Shown here: positions 54,626 through 63,247 of the stretch, piece by piece | Position numbering within the stretch: position 1 is the first letter of the stretch | Layout of the letters: each line of letters opens with the position of its first letter | NCBI GenBank assembly: GCA_031292255.1 | Contig: JARLHN010000011.1 | Coordinates: forward strand, 1 to 64,000 | Direction of reading: 5' to 3' | Origin: Oryzomonas sp. | Lineage (GTDB): Bacteria > Desulfobacterota > Desulfuromonadia > Geobacterales > Pseudopelobacteraceae | DNA length: 64,000 bases | Notes under the pieces: generated by a model | The model's input: the letters and a program-made list of their open reading frames with translations, nothing else | What the model was told of the DNA's origin: nothing | Database searches by the model: none | Translations under genes and position numbers: made by a program

Positions 54626-57600
54626 TCAGCCGGCCGGCGGCAGCAGGCGCAGCAGCAGTTTACGGGCCGTGTCGAGGATGTCTTCGAATGCGCTGCCGCT
54701 GATGGCCGCCACCAGGCGGTAGTCGGGGGTAAACTGGTACCTCTTCGGTTCGTTCCGCATCATGGCGATGATGGTATCCGGCGGGGCGGGGGTACGGGGG
54801 TGGAAGGAGACGATTATGTTCTTGCCGTCGTAGTCGATCTGCCGCACCAGCAGACGTTTCAACAGGATGCGCAGCTTCATGATCTCGAACAGGTAGGCTG
54901 TGGCCAGGGGGTAGGCGCCGAAGCGGTCGCTGACCTCGTTTTGTACGTCCAGCACATCCTCCTCGCCCTCGGCCTGGGTCAGTTTCTTGTAGATCACCAG
55001 ACGCTGGCCGGTGTCCCTGATATACGACTCGGGGATGAAGGCCGGCACCTTGAGGTTGATCTCCGGCTCCACCCGTTCGGTCATCTCCTCGCCCCGCAGA
55101 CGGCAGATGGTCTCCTCAAGCATCTGGTTGTAGAGTTCAAACCCGATCTCGACAACGGTGCCTGACTGGCGGCTTCCCAACATGTCGCCGGCCCCGCGGA
55201 TCTCCATGTCGTGGGTGGCGATACGGAAGCCGGCCCCCAGTTCGGAGATGTCCTGCAGGATGCGCAGACGTTCGCGGGCGTCGCCGCTGATAGAGCCCTC
55301 GCCCGGTATGAGCAGGTAGGCGTAGCCCCGCTGAGTTGAACGTCCCACCCGGCCGCGCAGCTGATAGAGTTGGGAAAGGCCGAACCTATCGGCATGGTCC
55401 ACTATCAGGGTGTTGGCGTTGGGGATGTCCAGGCCCGATTCGATGATGGTGGTGCAGAGCAGCAGATTTGTCTCTCCATGCATGAAGCCGAGCATGACCT
55501 TTTCCAGTTCGTGCTCGTTCATCTGGCCGTGCCCAACGGCGATCCGGGCCTCGGGCACGATTGCGGAGAGCTGTTCCATGCGCTTTGCGATGGTCTGCAC
55601 CCGGTTGTGGACGAAAAAGACCTGGCCGCCCCGGCGCAGCTCGCGCATGACTGCCTCGCGGATCATCTCCTCGGAGAAACGGGCCACGAATGTCTTGACG
55701 GCCAGGCGGTCCACCGGCGGGGTGTCGATGATCGACAGGTCCCGGATGCCCATCATGGACATGTACAGGGTGCGCGGGATCGGGGTGGCGGTCAGGGTCA
55801 TGACGTCCACCACGGCCCGAAAGGCTTTGAGGCGCTCCTTGTCCTTGACGCCGAAGCGCTGCTCCTCGTCGATGATCAGAAGCCCCAGATCCTTGAAGGC
55901 CACGTCCTTCTGCAGCAGACGGTGGGTGCCGATAATGATGTCGATGTCCCCTTTTTTGAGGCGCTCCAGGAGGTCCTTTTGTTCCTTGGGGGTGCGGAAG
56001 CGGGAGAGGACTTCAACCGTGACAGGATACTCCTTGAGCCTCTCGTGAAAGGTCTCGAAGTGTTGCTGGGCCAGGATGGTGGTCGGCACCAGGATGCCCA
56101 CCTGTTTGCCGTCCAGGGCGGCCTTGAAGGCGCCCCGCAGGGCCACCTCCGTCTTGCCGTACCCGACGTCGCCGCACACCAGCCGGTCCATGGGCCGGGA
56201 GTTCTGCATGTCCGCCAGCACGTCCTGGATGGCGGAGAGTTGATCGGGCGTCTCCTCCCAGGCAAAGGATGCCTCGAACTCCCGGAACATCTCGTCCGGT
56301 GGCGAAAAGGAGAAACCCTCGCAGATCTGGCGCTTGGCGTAGATCTCCAGCAGTTCTCCGGCCAACTCCTCGATGTCCTTTCTGGCCTTCCCCTTGGACT
56401 TCTCCCACGAACTTCCCCCCAACTTGTCCAGCCCCGGCTGGCTCCCCTCCGGCCCCACATAGCGTTGCACCAGCCCCAGACGGTCCATGGGCAGGTAGAG
56501 CTTGTCGCCTCCGGCATACTCCAGAAGCAGGAAGTCGCCGCCGATGCCGGCAATGCTGACGTGTTGAAGTCCTCGGTACAGGGCGATGCCGTGGTCCACA
56601 TGCACCATGTGGTCGCCCGGTTTGAGTTCGGCCAGGGAGGCCAGGATCTGCTTCTTGCGCACCTCGGAGATGCCCCGCCGCCGGACCCGTTTGCCGAACA
56701 GCTCCTCTTCGGCGACCAGGGCCAGGCGGGAGGATGCCAAGCGGAAACCGCGGGAGATCTCTCCCAGGATCAGAGTCACATGGGCCGGGGGGGGGACGCT
56801 GCCGACGGCATCGGAGAAAGGAGCTTCGCTGATGAGGCAGGGGATGCCGTAGGGGGCGAACAGTTCCTTTAGCCGTTCGGCCTGGGGACGCTGGTGGCAG
56901 GCGATCAGGAGGCGGAAACCCTGATTGAGCCACTCCCGCAGTGCCTGGGAGAGCGGGGCCAGGGCATGGGTGGTTTCCTTGGAGACGGAGACCCGCAGGT
57001 CGGCATTGTCCTCGCACGGGATGGCGATGGTCGTCGCCCCGGCCGTGCCGTCCAGCGCCAGTCCCGACATCTCCAGGCGGACGCGGCCGGTCATGATGGT
57101 ATCCAGGTCCCCGGCATTCAGATAGAGCTCTTCCGGCGTGGAATGGGGCAGCCGGGCGCCCGTGGCCTTGCTCTCACCCGTGGCGATCTCGCCGGCAAAG
57201 CGGGCCGCGGCTTCGCGAACCGACTCGGGGTCGAGCAGGACCAGCGTCGCGGCCGGCGCATAGTCGAAGATCGTTTCCAGGCCGGGATGCAGGAGGGGTT
57301 GAAGGTATTCGATACCCTGGAAGTAGACGGCATTACGCAAGTCCTCCAGGATGAGGCGCCGCCGGTCGGCCGGAATGTCCAGGGCGTCGCAGCGCTCCTT
57401 CAGCCGGGGAGCGATATCGGCCAGGACCTCGTTCGTCAGGAGCAGTTCACGGGACGGGAGCAACACCAACTCGTCCACCGGCTGGAGCGAGCGCTGGGTG
57501 AGGGGGTCGAAGGCGCGCATGGTCTCCACCGTGTCGCCGAAAAACTCGATTCTGACCGGTGCGCTCAGGTTGGGGGGGAAGATGTCCAGGATGCCGCCCC

Positions 57601-58150
57601 GGACGGCAAAACTGCCGCGGTCCTCCACCAGGGGGACGCTGGCATAGCCGAGCCTGACCAGCCTGGCCAAAAGCTCCTCCCGTTCGAATTCCTCGCCGGC
57701 CACCAGGTAGCAGGAGACTTGGTTGAAGAGAGAGCGGGGCAGGACCTTTTGCATGGCCGCCGCTACCGGCAGCACCACCACCCGCGCCTGATTGCCGTGC
57801 ATGCGGGAGAGCGCATCGAGCCGCGCACCGGAAATGTCGGGATGGGGGGATGCGGCCGCAAAAGGGGCGCTGTCCCAGACCGGGAAGGAGAGCGGCGCCG
57901 GGTCGCTGCGGAAAAAAGCCAGTTCACGGCTGAACTCGTCGGCATCCTCCTGGCTGGCGGTGATGACCAGCAGGCTTTCGGCAGAGGAACCGAGGAGGCC
58001 GGCAACCACATATCCCGCAGCAGAGCCCTTCAGGCCCGGCAGCACGATGCGCCGGTCGCCCCTGCGCAGGGCTGCCAGGCATTCGACGAATTGGGGCGGC
58101 TGGGAGATTGAGGTGAAAGAGGTCATCGGGTTAGCGTCGTTCTTGTCCAT
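54626..58150 (-). CDS. mfd: Transcription-repair coupling factor Mfd
   Basis: A 1174-residue SF2 translocase that removes stalled RNA polymerase and recruits UvrA. The N-terminal UvrB-like modules, the RNA polymerase-interacting domain (PGDHMVHVDHGIALYRGL near 500), Walker A GDVGYGKTE, the DEEQ box (IIDEEQRFGV), the TRG-like motif region (LLCTTIIESGLDIPNANT) and QLRGRVGRS are all present in order, then the C-terminal TRCF domain. Length is normal. The ATG at 58150 begins five bases after the upstream gene ends, so they are coupled; ATG 58126 is an alternative. Confidence 0.97.
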   Translation of the reverse strand: MDKNDANPMTSFTSISQPPQFVECLAALRRGDRRIVLPGLKGSAAGYVVAGLLGSSAESLLVITASQEDADEFSRELAFFRSDPAPLSFPVWDSAPFAAASPHPDISGARLDALSRMHGNQARVVVLPVAAAMQKVLPRSLFNQVSCYLVAGEEFEREELLARLVRLGYASVPLVEDRGSFAVRGGILDIFPPNLSAPVRIEFFGDTVETMRAFDPLTQRSLQPVDELVLLPSRELLLTNEVLADIAPRLKERCDALDIPADRRRLILEDLRNAVYFQGIEYLQPLLHPGLETIFDYAPAATLVLLDPESVREAAARFAGEIATGESKATGARLPHSTPEELYLNAGDLDTIMTGRVRLEMSGLALDGTAGATTIAIPCEDNADLRVSVSKETTHALAPLSQALREWLNQGFRLLIACHQRPQAERLKELFAPYGIPCLISEAPFSDAVGSVPPPAHVTLILGEISRGFRLASSRLALVAEEELFGKRVRRRGISEVRKKQILASLAELKPGDHMVHVDHGIALYRGLQHVSIAGIGGDFLLLEYAGGDKLYLPMDRLGLVQRYVGPEGSQPGLDKLGGSSWEKSKGKARKDIEELAGELLEIYAKRQICEGFSFSPPDEMFREFEASFAWEETPDQLSAIQDVLADMQNSRPMDRLVCGDVGYGKTEVALRGAFKAALDGKQVGILVPTTILAQQHFETFHERLKEYPVTVEVLSRFRTPKEQKDLLERLKKGDIDIIIGTHRLLQKDVAFKDLGLLIIDEEQRFGVKDKERLKAFRAVVDVMTLTATPIPRTLYMSMMGIRDLSIIDTPPVDRLAVKTFVARFSEEMIREAVMRELRRGGQVFFVHNRVQTIAKRMEQLSAIVPEARIAVGHGQMNEHELEKVMLGFMHGETNLLLCTTIIESGLDIPNANTLIVDHADRFGLSQLYQLRGRVGRSTQRGYAYLLIPGEGSISGDARERLRILQDISELGAGFRIATHDMEIRGAGDMLGSRQSGTVVEIGFELYNQMLEETICRLRGEEMTERVEPEINLKVPAFIPESYIRDTGQRLVIYKKLTQAEGEEDVLDVQNEVSDRFGAYPLATAYLFEIMKLRILLKRLLVRQIDYDGKNIIVSFHPRTPAPPDTIIAMMRNEPKRYQFTPDYRLVAAISGSAFEDILDTARKLLLRLLPPAG

Positions 58151-58154
58151 CGGG

Positions 58155-58712
58155 TCATTTCCGCAGGCCTGCCTTGATCTTGGGCTTGCCGTCTTCCACC
58201 ACCACCCGGAAGGTCAGGTTGTCTGTCCCCAGCTTGTTCTTGATGGACGGCTTGTGTTTTTCGATGGCGGCCCGGATCTGATCGCGGCTGACGGTATCAA
58301 CCGGCAGGTTGCAGATCTTGCGGGCCTCGCAGTATTCCCGGTAGACCCGTTCGACCTCGTTGTCGGGCTCCTGCCGGGTGGCCTCGGCCTTTGCCGGCCG
58401 GCCGGCGGCATGCTGCCTCTGGTGAAGGTCGCTGATGAAGCGGTCGCGGGAATACCTCCCCTCCTCGATCAGCCGGAGGATACGGTTCCAATGTTCGCGG
58501 TAGGTGTTGAAACGGCCTACAAGTGTGGTAAATTTATGTTTGTACATGGTGTTGTTGATGGGGACGCCGGTATATAGCCGCACCGCCTTCTCTACCTCGG
58601 CGCGCAAAGAGAGGGGCTCCCGTTTCTCCAGGCCGGTAAAATACTGTTCATACCGGAGGACAAGGTCGGCCAGCATCTGTTCAAGCTTTGTTAAATCTTC
58701 GACTATCCCCAT
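58155..58712 (-). CDS. Conserved hypothetical protein upstream of mfd
   Basis: A 185-residue soluble protein starting at ATG 58712 with GGGGAT five bases upstream. The N-terminal half is a helical bundle (LEQMLADLVLRYEQYFTG, NNTMYKHKFTTLVGRF, REHWNRILRLIEEG). The C-terminal part (VYREYCEARKICNLPVDTVS, LTFRVVVEDGKPKIKAGLRK) resembles a domain known from myxobacterial and Geobacter proteins of unknown role. Tight coupling to mfd suggests a function in transcription or repair (inference). Confidence 0.65.
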   Translation of the reverse strand: MGIVEDLTKLEQMLADLVLRYEQYFTGLEKREPLSLRAEVEKAVRLYTGVPINNTMYKHKFTTLVGRFNTYREHWNRILRLIEEGRYSRDRFISDLHQRQHAAGRPAKAEATRQEPDNEVERVYREYCEARKICNLPVDTVSRDQIRAAIEKHKPSIKNKLGTDNLTFRVVVEDGKPKIKAGLRK

Positions 58713-58871
58713 GCAGATCCCCGGTCCGTTTGCCGTATGCCTGCCGATGGCGCCCGGCGGACAAATGTCTTGAATAGAGGCCATTGGGAAGTGTTTGGCC
58801 CAACTATACAAACTATATTCAAACACACTGATATGTAAAGCGTTAATCGGTCGGTTCAGTCAACAAAATTC

Positions 58872-58900
58872 TTGACATATTACAATGCGGGCACTATTTT
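58872..58900 (+). promoter_or_regulatory. sigma-70 promoter of the ppsR-like gene
   Basis: TTGACA (58872-58877), exactly 17 bases, TATTTT (58895-58900), followed by an AT-rich leader of about 50 bases to the ATG at 58954. Confidence 0.7.
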
Positions 58901-58953
58901 AATTAGAAAAAACGTGCTTAAACTAATGAGACAGGCGGGACCGCAGCGCGATT

Positions 58954-59763
58954 ATGAAAACCATTTACATCCTTTCCGACTCAACCGGCGAAACCGCCGA
59001 ACGGGTGATCAAGGCGGCCCTGTCCCAGTTTTTCGAAGAGGACGTCAAGGTCCACCGCCTGTTTCAGATCCGTTCGCAGGACGATTTGCACCAGGCCCTG
59101 GCGGCGGTTGTGCGCGATCCCGGAATGCTGGTCTATACCCTCGTCGATCCGCACCTCTCCGAGGTGGTTGAACGGGTTGCCGAGGAGCATGGCCTGATCG
59201 CGGTCGATCTCTTGAGCAGCCTGATCTACAATCTGTCGCGCTATCTGGGTGCACCCTCGCGGGAGATCCCGGGGCTGTTGCATCGCATCGACACTGAGTA
59301 CCACAGGCGGGTCGAGGCGGTCGATTTCACGGTCAAGCACGATGACGGACAGGAACACCGTCACCTGTACAAGGCCGACCTGGTTCTGGTGGGGGTTTCC
59401 CGGTCGTCCAAGACCCCTCTTTCCATGTATCTGGCCCACAAGGGGTACAAGGTGGCCAACGTGCCGCTGGTCAAGGGGATCGAACCACCGGAGGAGTTGT
59501 TTCAGATCGATCAGAACAAGATCGTGGGACTGGTGATCGATACCAGGCGTTTGGTGGAGATTCGCACCTCGCGGCTGCTCAACATGCGGCAAAGCCCCCG
59601 TGGGAGCTATGCCGACTACCAGCAGGTGGAAGACGAGGTGGCATACTGCAAAAGACTTTACCGGCAGCACCCTGAATGGATGACCATCGATGTGACCAAC
59701 AAATCGGTGGAGGAGGCTGCATCGGAAATAATGCGGCGCATGGATGAGTCACCCGTCTATTAG
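58954..59763 (+). CDS. PEP synthase/PPDK regulatory kinase-phosphorylase (DUF299)
   Basis: A 269-residue bifunctional enzyme that inactivates (ADP-dependent threonine phosphorylation) and reactivates (phosphate-dependent dephosphorylation) pyruvate phosphate dikinase or PEP synthase. ILSDSTGETAERV starts the protein, GVSRSSKTPLSMYLA (near 150-164) is the P-loop, and NMRQSPRGSYADYQQVEDEV the conserved C-terminal segment (trimmed). It controls entry into gluconeogenesis. A good promoter lies upstream. Confidence 0.92.
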   Translation: MKTIYILSDSTGETAERVIKAALSQFFEEDVKVHRLFQIRSQDDLHQALAAVVRDPGMLVYTLVDPHLSEVVERVAEEHGLIAVDLLSSLIYNLSRYLGAPSREIPGLLHRIDTEYHRRVEAVDFTVKHDDGQEHRHLYKADLVLVGVSRSSKTPLSMYLAHKGYKVANVPLVKGIEPPEELFQIDQNKIVGLVIDTRRLVEIRTSRLLNMRQSPRGSYADYQQVEDEVAYCKRLYRQHPEWMTIDVTNKSVEEAASEIMRRMDESPVY

Positions 59764-59818
59764 TGCACGCCTGTCGATGATACCTGTACTGGATCGATAT
59801 TTCAAAAGGGGGTACAAC

Positions 59819-60490
59819 ATGAAGATTCTCGTGGTTGAAGATGAAAAGAAGGTCGCCAGCTTCATCAAGCGTGGTCTTGAAGACGACAACTACCAGGTTT
59901 CAGTGTCGTATGACGGCCTCGACGGATTCAAACAGGCCAGGGAGGGGGAGTACAACCTGGTCATCATGGATATGATGCTGCCCAAGAAGGATGGCATGGA
60001 GGTGGTCAAGGATCTGCGCGAATCGGGAAACCGCGTGCCGGTGTTGATGCTGACCGCCCGGAACAACATGGAGGATATCGTGTCCGGCCTTGATGCCGGC
60101 TCCGATGACTACCTCACCAAGCCGTTCGCCTTTGCCGAATTGCTGGCGCGTGTTCGCGCACTCCTGCGGAGAGGGGAACAGGATCGCGGCGCCGAGATCC
60201 GCTTCTCCGACCTGCGGCTCGATCCGGTCAGCCACAAGGTATGGCGCGACAGCAAGGAGATCGACCTGACATCGAAGGAGTACGGCCTGCTGGAGTACCT
60301 GATGCGCAACCCCAACGCCGTTCTCTCCCGGGCCATGATCGCCGAGCACGTATGGGACTATGCCTTCGACAGCTTCACCAATATCATCGACGTGTATGTC
60401 AACTATCTGCGCAAGAAGATCGACAAGGATTTTCCCACCAAACTGATCCATACCGTGCGCGGGCAGGGGTATATCCTGCGGGAGGGGTAA
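59819..60490 (+). CDS. OmpR-family response regulator (orphan)
   Basis: A 223-residue transcription factor. Receiver: VVEDEKK acidic pocket, Asp51 in VIMDMMLPKKDG, Thr in LTARN and Lys in TKPF. The winged helix at about 128-222 contains LTSKEYGLLEYLMRNPNAVL, VDVYVNYLRKKID and TVRGQGYIL. Start ATG 59819 with AAAGGGGG eight bases upstream. No histidine kinase gene adjoins; htrA follows 120 bases downstream, which may place the regulator in an envelope-stress circuit (inference). Confidence 0.9.
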   Translation: MKILVVEDEKKVASFIKRGLEDDNYQVSVSYDGLDGFKQAREGEYNLVIMDMMLPKKDGMEVVKDLRESGNRVPVLMLTARNNMEDIVSGLDAGSDDYLTKPFAFAELLARVRALLRRGEQDRGAEIRFSDLRLDPVSHKVWRDSKEIDLTSKEYGLLEYLMRNPNAVLSRAMIAEHVWDYAFDSFTNIIDVYVNYLRKKIDKDFPTKLIHTVRGQGYILREG

Positions 60491-60548
60491 GGAGCGGACA
60501 GGACTTGATTTTTGCCGGTTGATTGATTATTTTTCCAAATAACGGCCC

Positions 60549-60571
60549 GGGGCGGGCAAGCAACCCGCCCC
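60549..60571. repeat. GC-rich hairpin between regulator and htrA
   Basis: GGGGCGGG (60549-60556) pairs with CCCGCCCC (60564-60571) around a 7-base loop. No T-run follows, so it is more likely an RNA stem or attenuating structure than a strong terminator. The htrA ATG is 40 bases downstream. Confidence 0.5.
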
Positions 60572-60611
60572 TGCCAGTCCATCAACCCAAAGATTTCAGG
60601 GAGGTCAGAAA

Positions 60612-62027
60612 ATGTCCGCTTCACTCGTGTCAACAGCCCGTTGTCTGGTCGTCGGTATGATTGCCGCCCTGGCGATCCCGGTCATGTCGATTGCCAAGCC
60701 GGTCACCCCCGATTTCGTCGAGCTGGCGAAAAGACTCACGCCGACCGTCGTCAACATCCGGACCACCAAAAACATCAAACCCAGGCAACGCACGCGCCAC
60801 CCCCAACTCCAGCAGAACCCCTTCAACAATTTCTTCGACGATTTCTTCGGCCATAATTTCGACGAAATGCCGCAACAGCACCCGCGCCGTGAACAGAGTC
60901 TGGGCACCGGCTTCATCATCAGCGGCGAAGGGTACATCCTGACCAACAACCATGTGGTCAACGGCGCCGACGAGGTGATGGTCAAGCTTGCCGACGGCAG
61001 GGAGATCAAGGGAGAGATCAAGGGGAGCGACGAAAAACTCGACCTGGCCCTGGTCAAGATCAGCGATAAGGAGAAGCTGCCGGTTGCCGAACTGGGGGAC
61101 AGCGATAGACTCGAGGTCGGGGAGTGGGTCATGGCCATCGGCAACCCCTTCGGCCTGGCCCAGACCGTCACGGCCGGGATCGTCAGCGCCAAGGGGCGCG
61201 TGATCGGAAGCGGGCCGTATGACGACTACATCCAGACCGATGCCTCCATCAACCCGGGTAACTCCGGCGGGCCGCTCTTCAACGTAGACGGCAAGGTGAT
61301 CGGCATCAATACCGCCATCATCTCCGGCGGCCAGGGGATCGGGTTTGCCATCCCGATCAACATGGCAAAGAATGTGGTGGCCCAACTCCGCGACAAGGGC
61401 AAGGTCACCAGGGGGTACCTGGGGATCCGCTTCCAGCCGCTGACCGCCGATCTCGCCAAATCGTTCGGGCTCGATACCGACAAGGGGGCGCTGATCGCCA
61501 ACGTGGATAAGGATACGCCGGCCGAGAAGGCAGGTCTCAAAACGGGCGACATCATCCTGGAGTACGATGGGAAACCGATCACCGAGGGGAACGAGCTGCC
61601 CCGCTACGTGGCGATGACCCCCATAGACAAGAAGGTCAGGCTGGCGATCTTCCGTGACGGCAAGCGGCAGGAGGTGGCGGTGGTCATCGCCAGGATGAAG
61701 GATGGCGCAACCCAGGCCAGCGCCGACGGCATCCTTGAGAGCGAAACCATCGGCATCGTGGTGCAGGAACTGACGAGGGAACTGGCCTCCCGCCTGGGGA
61801 TCAGGGATGCCAAAGGCCTGATCGTCAGCGAGGTCAAGCCCGGCTCCCCCGCTGAGGACGTTGGGATTTCCGCCGGCGACATGATCATCGAGTTCAATGG
61901 CCAGCGGCCCGAGACGCTGGAACAGTACAACACCGCGGCAGCCGGGCTGAAAAAGGGTGATGTGGCCCGCCTGCTCCTGAAGCGTTCCGACGGCGCGATT
62001 TACTACGCGGCCGTGAAGATCGACTGA
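60612..62027 (+). CDS. Periplasmic serine protease/chaperone (HtrA/DegP family)
   Basis: A 471-residue protein with a signal peptide (residues 1-27). The trypsin-like domain has His in NNHVVNG, Asp in DLALVKISD and Ser in NPGNSGGPLFNV. Two PDZ domains follow at about 260-350 and 370-465. A Phe/Asp/Asn-rich loop (NPFNNFFDDFFGHNFDEMP, near 71-89) matches the LA loop region that forms the resting cage. It degrades misfolded envelope proteins. AGGGAGG precedes the ATG, and a strong terminator follows. Confidence 0.94.
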   Translation: MSASLVSTARCLVVGMIAALAIPVMSIAKPVTPDFVELAKRLTPTVVNIRTTKNIKPRQRTRHPQLQQNPFNNFFDDFFGHNFDEMPQQHPRREQSLGTGFIISGEGYILTNNHVVNGADEVMVKLADGREIKGEIKGSDEKLDLALVKISDKEKLPVAELGDSDRLEVGEWVMAIGNPFGLAQTVTAGIVSAKGRVIGSGPYDDYIQTDASINPGNSGGPLFNVDGKVIGINTAIISGGQGIGFAIPINMAKNVVAQLRDKGKVTRGYLGIRFQPLTADLAKSFGLDTDKGALIANVDKDTPAEKAGLKTGDIILEYDGKPITEGNELPRYVAMTPIDKKVRLAIFRDGKRQEVAVVIARMKDGATQASADGILESETIGIVVQELTRELASRLGIRDAKGLIVSEVKPGSPAEDVGISAGDMIIEFNGQRPETLEQYNTAAAGLKKGDVARLLLKRSDGAIYYAAVKID

Positions 62028-62036
62028 CAGCCACAA

Positions 62037-62064
62037 GAGGGCGGGCCGAAGGCCCGCCCTTCTA
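62037..62064 (+). terminator. htrA terminator
   Basis: GGGCGGGCC (62039-62047), GAA loop, GGCCCGCCC (62051-62059), then TTCT. It lies 10 bases after the htrA stop. Confidence 0.75.
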
Positions 62065-62086
62065 ATGCCATCCCCTGGGAGACCCC

Positions 62087-63061
62087 ATGTCCACCCGTTA
62101 CGTCCAGCCTCTGCGTATCCTGATCCAATTCTGCTTTCTCGCCTTCATGCTCTGGCTGGGGTTACGGTTCTATCTTTTCGTCCGGTATGTCGGCTCCGGC
62201 GGTGGCACTGCCCCCGTGCCGCGCCCCGACGGCATCGAGGGGTTTCTCCCCATCTCCGGGCTGTTGGGCCTGGCCGGTTGGCTCAAGGGGTTGGGCATCA
62301 ATCCGGTCCATCCGGCGGCGGTGGTGGTCCTTCTGACCATACTGGGAGTCTCCCTGCTGCTGCGGCGCTCCTTCTGCTCGTGGATCTGCCCGGTGGCGAC
62401 CCTCTCGGAATGCTTCTGGAAGGCCGGGTTCAGGAGCATGCGGCGCAACCCCCGTCTGCCCTTCTGGCCGGACGTGGTCCTGCGCGGGCTGAAATACCTG
62501 CTGTTGGCCTTCTTCATCTATTCCATCGTGATCGCCATGCCGGCGGCGGCGCTTCGCGATTTCATCTTCTCCGACTATCACAAGCAGGCCGATGTGCGCC
62601 TCTTGGACTTTTTCCTGCATATCTCGCCAGCGGCGCTGGGGATTATCCTGGCCCTGACGGCGGCCTCGTTTGTCCTGCGCAACCCTTTCTGCCGCTACCT
62701 CTGCCCCTACGGAGCGCTCCTGGGGCTCACGGCCAAGCTTTCGCCGGTCCGGGTCACCCGCGAGAGCGACCGTTGCGTCTCCTGCGGCGCCTGCAACCAG
62801 GTTTGCCCGACCTATATCGACGTCATGCACCAAAAGAGCGTCAATTCTCCCGAATGCATCGGCTGCTGGCGCTGCATCAGCCACTGCCGGGTGGAGAGCG
62901 CTCTCTCGATGCGCGTCGTGGGCAGGTTCGTCATCCCCGGCATCGTCTTTGCCCTCCTGGTGGTGCTCTTCTTCTGGGGAGGGACGCTGGTGGGCAGGGC
63001 CACCGGCCACTGGCACACGATGCTGGACAGCGCCGAGTACGGCAGGCTGTTGGGAAGGTAG
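62087..63061 (+). CDS. Membrane polyferredoxin (NapH/NosR/CcoG-like)
   Basis: A 324-residue membrane protein with about five helices. Two cytosolic CxxxCP loops (CSWICPV near 98-104 and CRYLCPYG near 204-211) and two [4Fe-4S] ferredoxin motifs (CVSCGACNQVCP near 229 and CIGCWRCISHC near 261) are intact, the pattern of NapH-type electron carriers that pass electrons from quinol towards periplasmic acceptors. No partner reductase is encoded nearby. ATG 62087 follows the htrA terminator by 22 bases. Confidence 0.8.
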   Translation: MSTRYVQPLRILIQFCFLAFMLWLGLRFYLFVRYVGSGGGTAPVPRPDGIEGFLPISGLLGLAGWLKGLGINPVHPAAVVVLLTILGVSLLLRRSFCSWICPVATLSECFWKAGFRSMRRNPRLPFWPDVVLRGLKYLLLAFFIYSIVIAMPAAALRDFIFSDYHKQADVRLLDFFLHISPAALGIILALTAASFVLRNPFCRYLCPYGALLGLTAKLSPVRVTRESDRCVSCGACNQVCPTYIDVMHQKSVNSPECIGCWRCISHCRVESALSMRVVGRFVIPGIVFALLVVLFFWGGTLVGRATGHWHTMLDSAEYGRLLGR

Positions 63062-63247
63062 GGGAAGGGGATTATATGGGGCATATGGGAATTATGAGGC
63101 CCATAAGTCCCCGTGCAGAGGCGATGTCTCCGTAAATCTCCACTGCATCCCCTTGACCGGAATCCCCCATGGCATAACACGCAAAAATATGGCATACTAC
63201 ACGACTATTCAAGATATTGCCTGTCAACGAAAGGATGCACCTGCAAC
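63062..63247. other. Gap before rdgC-like gene
   Basis: GGGGCATATGGG, TTATGAGGCCCATAAG and similar strings form short imperfect repeats of CATATGGG/CCCATA. No gene is seen; AAAGGATG near 63229 may form part of the leader of the next gene. Confidence 0.35.

Noticed and set aside
55370..56872. 500-codon plus-strand frame opposite mfd
   Set aside because: mfd motifs are complete on the minus strand; the plus frame is rich in His, Gln and Gly and has no domain.
60630..62036. 468-codon minus-strand frame opposite htrA
   Set aside because: Shadow of the strongly conserved htrA reading frame; composition is typical of antisense translation.
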